Origin: Lasioglossum baleicum
Taxonomy: Eukaryota > Arthropoda > Insecta > Hymenoptera > Halictidae
Direction: 5' to 3'
Assembly (NCBI RefSeq): GCF_051020765.1
Contig: NC_134933.1
Span: forward strand, 8,343,461 to 8,407,460
DNA length: 64,000 nt
The notes beneath the pieces were generated by a model, which saw only the letters and a program-made list of their open reading frames with translations, was not told the origin of the DNA and made no database searches. The position numbers were made by a program, and so were the translations under genes. Below, one piece after another: positions 58,630-64,000 of this stretch (positions are counted from its first letter, which is position 1; each line of letters begins with the position of its first letter).

Positions 58630-59830
58630 TGCCTTATGTAACACTCTCCAGACCGTTTAATTCTAATCAGTTCCCTATGGCAATTGCGTTCTTCGAAAAA
58701 GTTCACAGAACCGCTCCACATTCTTTGGACTCTATCCCAAGATGATCCGAAGATCGACCTCTACGACATCCTTTCGCAATAAATTCACATGAACTTCATT
58801 CTCCTAAGAAATTATGAGACGAATGTTTGAATCGTAAAGTGGAAGAGCAAAGAAACTGTTTCGATATTGAGTGTTTGTTAGGCATTCTTTACGGAATGTT
58901 TTCTCTCCCTTCAAGTTTTTAGTACATAGAAATGATTGCCTCAGTTTGATAGATTTGTTTCACCTCAACCTGTCGTTCATATTACACTCTCCAGACTGTT
59001 TAATCCTAATTAGTTCGCTTAGCAATTGCGTTCTTCGAAAAAATTCACAGAACCTCTCCTCATTCTTTGGACTCTATCCCAAGATGATCCGAAGATCGAC
59101 CTTTACGACATCCTTTCGCAACTGGTTTTAATTCTAATTTGTTTTTCACCCCTATCGAGTCAGACTCGTGATGAAGATTCCGAATAGAATCTGATAAATT
59201 TATATAAAATTCTATTTTCGAGACTGTCTAGACATTCAATAAATGCACATGAACCTCATTCTCCTAAGAAATTATGAGACTAATACGTCCTAATCACTGC
59301 GACAGTAAAATAAATCGTAGAGTGGAAGAGCAAAAGTAACAATTTCGATATTGGGTGTTTGTTAAACATTTTTTTCAGAATGTTTCCTCTCCCTTCACGT
59401 TTTGACCGACACCAAAAAATACATTAGTTCAAATGATTGCCTCAGTATGGTAGATTCGTTTCACCTCAACCTGTCAATTATGTAACACTCCAGACTGTTT
59501 AATCCTAATCGGTTCCCTTGTTAATTAGGTTCTTCGAAAAAATTCATGAATCTCTCCTCATTCTTTGGACTCTATCTCAAGCTGATCCGAAGATCGACCT
59601 TTACGACATCCATTCGCGACTGGTTTTACTCCTTGACCCCTAATTTGTTTTTTAACCCCATCGAGTTAAACTTGTCATGCATAGATATTCGATAAATGCA
59701 CATGAACTTCATTCTCTTAAGATTCTGATCTGATTATGAGATTACTGCGACCGTGAAATAAATCGTAGAGTGGAAGATCAAAAGGAACAATTTCGATATT
59801 GGCTGTTTGTTAGGCATTCTTTCGGGAATG
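58630..59830. repeat. Three-copy tandem repeat, unit about 350-500 bp
   Basis: The block TTCTTTGGACTCTATCCCAA followed by GATGATCCGAAGATCGACCT occurs near 58720, 59060 and 59560. ACACTCTCCAGACTGTTTAA and GTGGAAGAGCAAA also recur three times. Units differ in length by indels. Confidence 0.72.
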
Positions 59831-60455
59831 TTAACCGGAGAAGAGAAACTACATGTCTGCTAGCTAGAAACTGGTTGGTTCGCGATCGACCTATTTCCAA
59901 GGGCTCCTGCCCATCTCGCCGATATGGATACACGTGCCAATACCTTTTTGACACAGTGTATATTCGTAGCCAGTTATTTCGGTCGCGAGGCTGTTTTCGC
60001 TCGAGACGATGAAAAATTGTTGCGAGGCGAATGGTTCAGCACGCGACGGTGTGGTCTTAATTAAATAACAAATATTAGGTCGTTCTTAATTACTGCCTTG
60101 TACAGTGCTTTCTACCCTTTTAAGCAGTTTTCTGCAAGATTTCGCAAGATCTCCATCAACTATTGCTTTTTTATTACCACGAGGGTAAAGATGCAGTGCA
60201 CGAAAGAAAAAATTGTGTGCTGTTTAAAGAGAGTTTAAGAGTAAGAAGTCATATAACTCGAGTTTTTGCTAATAGAAAACAGAAATTCTACGAGCATGGA
60301 ATCTTTAAGATGCCTGAAAAATCGCGAGATCATTAAATTAATTTGAACTTAAAATTTCCCAGAACAAAATGTCGAAGGATATTCTGAATGGTAAAAAATT
60401 GGCTTTCATTTTCCTTTGAGAGAACGAAACTTTCCGAACGACCTAATATAATCTA

Positions 60456-61121
60456 CAGTAAGGAGCATAACTGATTCCACACACTTTAAATCAGAATAAC
60501 TTTTATATGAATGGACCAAACGACTTCAATTTCGCTGTAAGGCTAGAAGAATTAGTTTAGTAAATAACGTCTAATAAATAAGTTGAAAAAATGCATTTGG
60601 TCGGAATTGTGAAAAACAATACTAAAAATTGATTTTTACAACTTTTTTAGCTGGCCCAATAACGAAAATTTAAAAAATGTGTTTTGTCAACTGGTATAAA
60701 TTATATAAGCTCTGAAAATGTCATTGAAATTGGTTAATTGGTTTGCGAATTATAAACGATCAAAAATGGTAAAACTTGCCAATTTATAGTACACTACAAC
60801 AAATTACCAATTTTGATCGTTTATAATTCGTAAACCAATTAACCAATTTCAATGAAATTTTCGGAGCGTATATGATTTATGCTAATTGACCAGACACATC
60901 TTTTGAATTTTCGTTATTGGCCCAGCTAAAAAAAATTGTAAAAATCAATTTTTAGTATCGTTTTTCACAATTCCGTCGAAATACATTTTTTCAACATATT
61001 TTTTACACATCATTTACTAAACTAATTCTTCTAGCCTTACAGGGAAATTGAAGTCGTTTGGTCCATTCATGAAAAAGTTGTTCTGATTTAAAGTATGTGG
61101 AATCAGTAATGCTCCTTACTG
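60456..61121. mobile_element. 666-bp palindromic Tc1-type MITE
   Basis: CAGTAAGGAGCATAACTGAT at the left and complement of CAGTAAGGAGCATTACTGAT at the right, TA at 60454-60455 and 61122-61123. Arms of about 300 bases pair almost throughout. Older relatives at 18963-19545 and, for the centre, 16211-16663. Confidence 0.87.
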
Positions 61122-61798
61122 TACATATGTAATAAGTAAAAGATACCGTTACCCTTTGATATTCTGCCATATTTGCCTTGCTTCAGATATTTACGAACAG
61201 GAGAATGGCACGTGATTCGAATGGAAAGACAACGTCGCGTCGCCTCGGGCGATTAGGACAAAGTCTATCTCCTCGGTTTTAGACCATTGGAGACTGGCAT
61301 ACTTATTTTTTTATTTTTATTTGCGGTCAAAACGCCATTGGAAAAACACATGTCCGTCGACCGGTTACCACGTTTTGCCGTTTCGAACGCGGTGCCGTGA
61401 TTCCGAACGAAAACCGAAATCGTAAACGCTGAGAACCGCTTGCCATAACCTTCGGCCGCCGCTGATTTCTATTGTAAAGTTCGATCCTGCTCGCATTCTG
61501 GTGGTATCGCCGATTTCCCCAAAGAGAACACGCTACAACACACATTCCTTCGCGGCGACTCGCTGTTGCAAATAATGCGATCGATCCCGAAATTCAGCCA
61601 TGCGTCTGTATATACCATTGCATTCTACACATTGTGTGCAACAATTGAAAAATATACGTATATTTCACCTCCAAGAATTCGATTTCACATCGAAAAGGAT
61701 AATATTATATCTAGACTGCGGATCAAAAACTCAAAAACTGTTAGATAATAAAATTCGACAGGATTTACTTAGATTTTTAATTGTTTCGAATCTATGTA

Positions 61799-62200
61799 TT
61801 AAGTGTGAAAATAAGTTCCTTCCCTTCTAAGAGTTTCCAGTCCTATGCAACAATTTCAAGCAATATGGCGAGCGAGATGCATAATTTGCGTCACTGCTTA
61901 TTCTTTGCATTCCAGCTTAGGAGATCAGCTGTTGAAGCTACTGAAATGGTTTGTGCGGCACTGGGAGAGAACGCTGTATCTTACAGAACATGCAAAAAAT
62001 GGTACCAAAGTTCAGGTGCACCGAGAAAGTTTGATGACAGTCAAAGGAATTGCTCAACGAACAATAGTCAGACGTAATCAGACGCAAGAAGAATTGGCAG
62101 AAAGATTGAGAGTCACTCCAGACAAGATTTTATTATATTTTATGTACATATAAAATTTGCATTTGGAAAAGAAGGGGAAAGAACTTATTTGCACACCTAA
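61799..62200 (+). mobile_element. Internally deleted mariner element with transposase N-terminus
   Basis: 402 bp. The ends are inverted repeats: left TTAAGTGTGAAAATAAGTTC, right complement TTAGGTGTGCAAATAAGTTC. TA precedes the left end; the right flank is TG, a decayed TA. ATG at 61865 opens a mariner-type helix-turn-helix region (HNLRHCLFFAFQLRRSA, then RTCKKWYQ). The frame ends at 62077, but a second frame carries the following QEELAERLRVT block, so there is a frameshift. The DD34D catalytic domain is deleted. Confidence 0.82.
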
Positions 62201-63256
62201 TGCAATGGCTGTTCCCATTAAAGACAGGATTTTATTTCATGACACTTTCTTAAAATTTGTCAATAGAACAGTCATTAATCTTTAATGATCGATTCTCCTA
62301 GATAATCCTGGATCTTTATGCATTTATGGCTTATGAAAATGTTCAAAAATCCCAGAATATAAAATTCGAAAGACTTTATTAAGATCTTTATTTGTTTTGG
62401 ATCTACAAAGGCTGTTCCCATTAAAACAGGATTTTATTTTCATGATTTTATTTGTTAAAATTTGTCAATAGAACAGTCATTAATCATTGATAAATCGGTT
62501 CTCCTAGATAATCCCTGGGCAACAGCCTACCACAAAATTAAAGATGAAGAGTACCTTTCGTCAGCCAATTCGACAACCACAAAAATTCCACGAAACCAAA
62601 GTAATTTAGCTAATGAAATAAAAGTTGAAACGTTAAGATGTAGTTAAATGTGTGTTCGATCGGAGTTACGCGAGGATCGTGAAGGAGTGTTGTTGTTATC
62701 TTGTTCCAAGATGGCGTAATCGAAAGTGTGTCTCTGTAGGTGTCCTTTCACACTGATTATATCTGCGAGGGAATATCGATCTGCGACCGTCGACTGCAAA
62801 CGGGACTGTCACGGGTATTTAAAACGCCTTTCTAACAATCCCTAGCAAACCTTGGCGAAACGATACCGACGATCCTGCCATTATCCTTGCGCAGGAGTAT
62901 GCAGTCGCAGAAAAGGAGTGCGAGTATATTGATTATCCTTGACGCGAACCGAATGTAGCGTGCCATCATACGTTGTTCAATCGTTTTCTTTGAATTTTCA
63001 TCGGGATCCGAATTCTGTACACATCTGTATAACTAAAAATCTCGATGCAGAGACTAGACAGATCCACTGTTTAATAGAAGTTCTCCAAATACACATATTT
63101 CTTGTTTCATGGTATTTCAAGAGAAGGATATTAACACTAAATGAATTCCATATAATGTTTAAATAACAAGCACTATCTATCGGTTCATTTTTGACAATTT
63201 CGTAAAAATTACAACGTGAAATAACTGTAAACTCATTATTTTTCAATTTCCACTTA
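62201..63256. other. No gene recognised
   Basis: Contains a duplicated segment (CAGGATTTTATTT then TTGTCAATAGAACAGTCATT at about 62223-62285 and 62430-62485) and a lone CTAGACTGCGGAT-family end near 62308. Confidence 0.35.
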
Positions 63257-63535
63257 GATCACTTTCATAATTATGGGCACATATAATGATTGAAAGTTGA
63301 ATTTTAATTTAGACCTAAATATAATGATTGAAAGTTGAATTTGAATTTAAGTTTAAATATAATGATTGAAAGTTAAATTTGAATTTAAGTTTAAATATAA
63401 TGATTGAAAGTTGAATTTCGATTTAAATCTAAATATAATGATTGAAAGTTGAATTTGAATTTAAGTTTAAATATAACGATTGAAAGTTGCATTTAAATTT
63501 AGATTTAAATATTTGCTCATAATTATAAAAATGGT
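63257..63535. repeat. AT-rich minisatellite, inverted relative of 48640-49230
   Basis: Six or seven units of ATATAATGATTGAAAGTTGA plus ATTTGAATTTAAGTTTAA. Bounded by TTTCATAATTATGGGCACA and its decayed complement. Both flanks also share a 90-base direct repeat (near 63090-63180 and 63540-63630). Confidence 0.78.
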
Positions 63536-64000
63536 GTAAGTGATATATTTCTTGTTTCAAGATATTTCAAGGAGATAAGGATATTACCACTAAGTGAAGT
63601 CCATATAACGTTGAAATAACAAGAGTTTAGTTTAGTTAGTTTGCTAAACGTTTGTCCGTTTTTTAAAACAATTCTTTTTCACTTTCAAGAGAATATTATT
63701 GTTTAAACGAGAAGAAAGTAGACCGAGATTTCGAAGGAACTGGCTTTGTCGAATCGATGGAGCCGGTTCGACGCGTATGCGCTGCAGAGGCGGTGTACAG
63801 TGTACATTGAACACTGTTAACGTCAAAATTTTAATGCGTCAACCAGAAGTTTCACGCACGTATGCCTAAAGTTGATCTATTATGTAGAAACAATCCTAAA
63901 ACTGCCGCGTTTTACCGAATCCATAAAGCGCGATACCGTCGCGACGAGACCGAACGTCAGAGGTTTAGATAGCAAACGTCCGATTCCGTCATCGCAAGCC

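Noticed and set aside
1..64000. tRNA, rRNA, CRISPR arrays, bacterial operons or viral genes
   Set aside because: No B-box plus cloverleaf, no rRNA motif, no regular short spacer array and no viral domain could be recognised on either strand.

Overview
The window looks like nuclear DNA from an insect, most likely a hymenopteran such as an ant (inference). It has short coding exons with GT-AG introns, an AT-rich background with GC-rich islands, and many short non-autonomous transposons. There is no sign of prokaryotic organisation: no operons, rRNA, tRNA or CRISPR array could be supported. Most open frames are fortuitous, and fewer than 2 kb of the 64 kb can be defended as host coding sequence.

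Two host genes are clear and convergent. The 3' end of a cytosolic carboxypeptidase (CCP1/NNA1 type, tubulin deglutamylase family) lies on the + strand at 35521-41374. Its last four coding exons carry the HGH zinc-ligand motif and the catalytic YTME glutamate. No upstream exons were found, so the gene is partial here. A complete mitochondrial uncoupling protein (UCP2-like, SLC25 family, 317 residues) lies on the - strand at 46077-55317. It has five coding exons with every splice phase matching. A probable signal-peptide first exon of an unidentified secreted protein is on the - strand at 5279-5324.

The rest is dominated by repeats. From 1 to 35 kb there are palindromic MITEs with TA, TTAA or 8-bp target duplications, a five-copy 221-bp satellite (12.4-13.5 kb), a 1.1-kb dispersed repeat present twice, and decayed non-LTR retrotransposon pieces (10.2, 11.5, 20.7-21.3 and 34.6 kb). 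The carboxypeptidase introns hold a hAT-like element swollen by a 29-bp minisatellite and by a nested 730-bp palindrome. The UCP introns hold foldbacks, an AT-rich minisatellite, an 81-bp mariner relic and an intact hAT MITE. From 55 to 64 kb there are retrotransposon zinc-knuckle fragments, more foldbacks, a three-copy 350-500 bp repeat, a 666-bp Tc1-type palindrome and a deleted mariner.

The two genes do not form a pathway: one is mitochondrial, the other acts on cytosolic microtubules. The main points worth following are a stop codon that overlaps a splice donor in the carboxypeptidase gene (two possible C-termini, each with its own poly(A) signal), the nested and abutting transposon insertions that record insertion order, and the abundance of long inverted repeats. 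I found no convincing new gene system.
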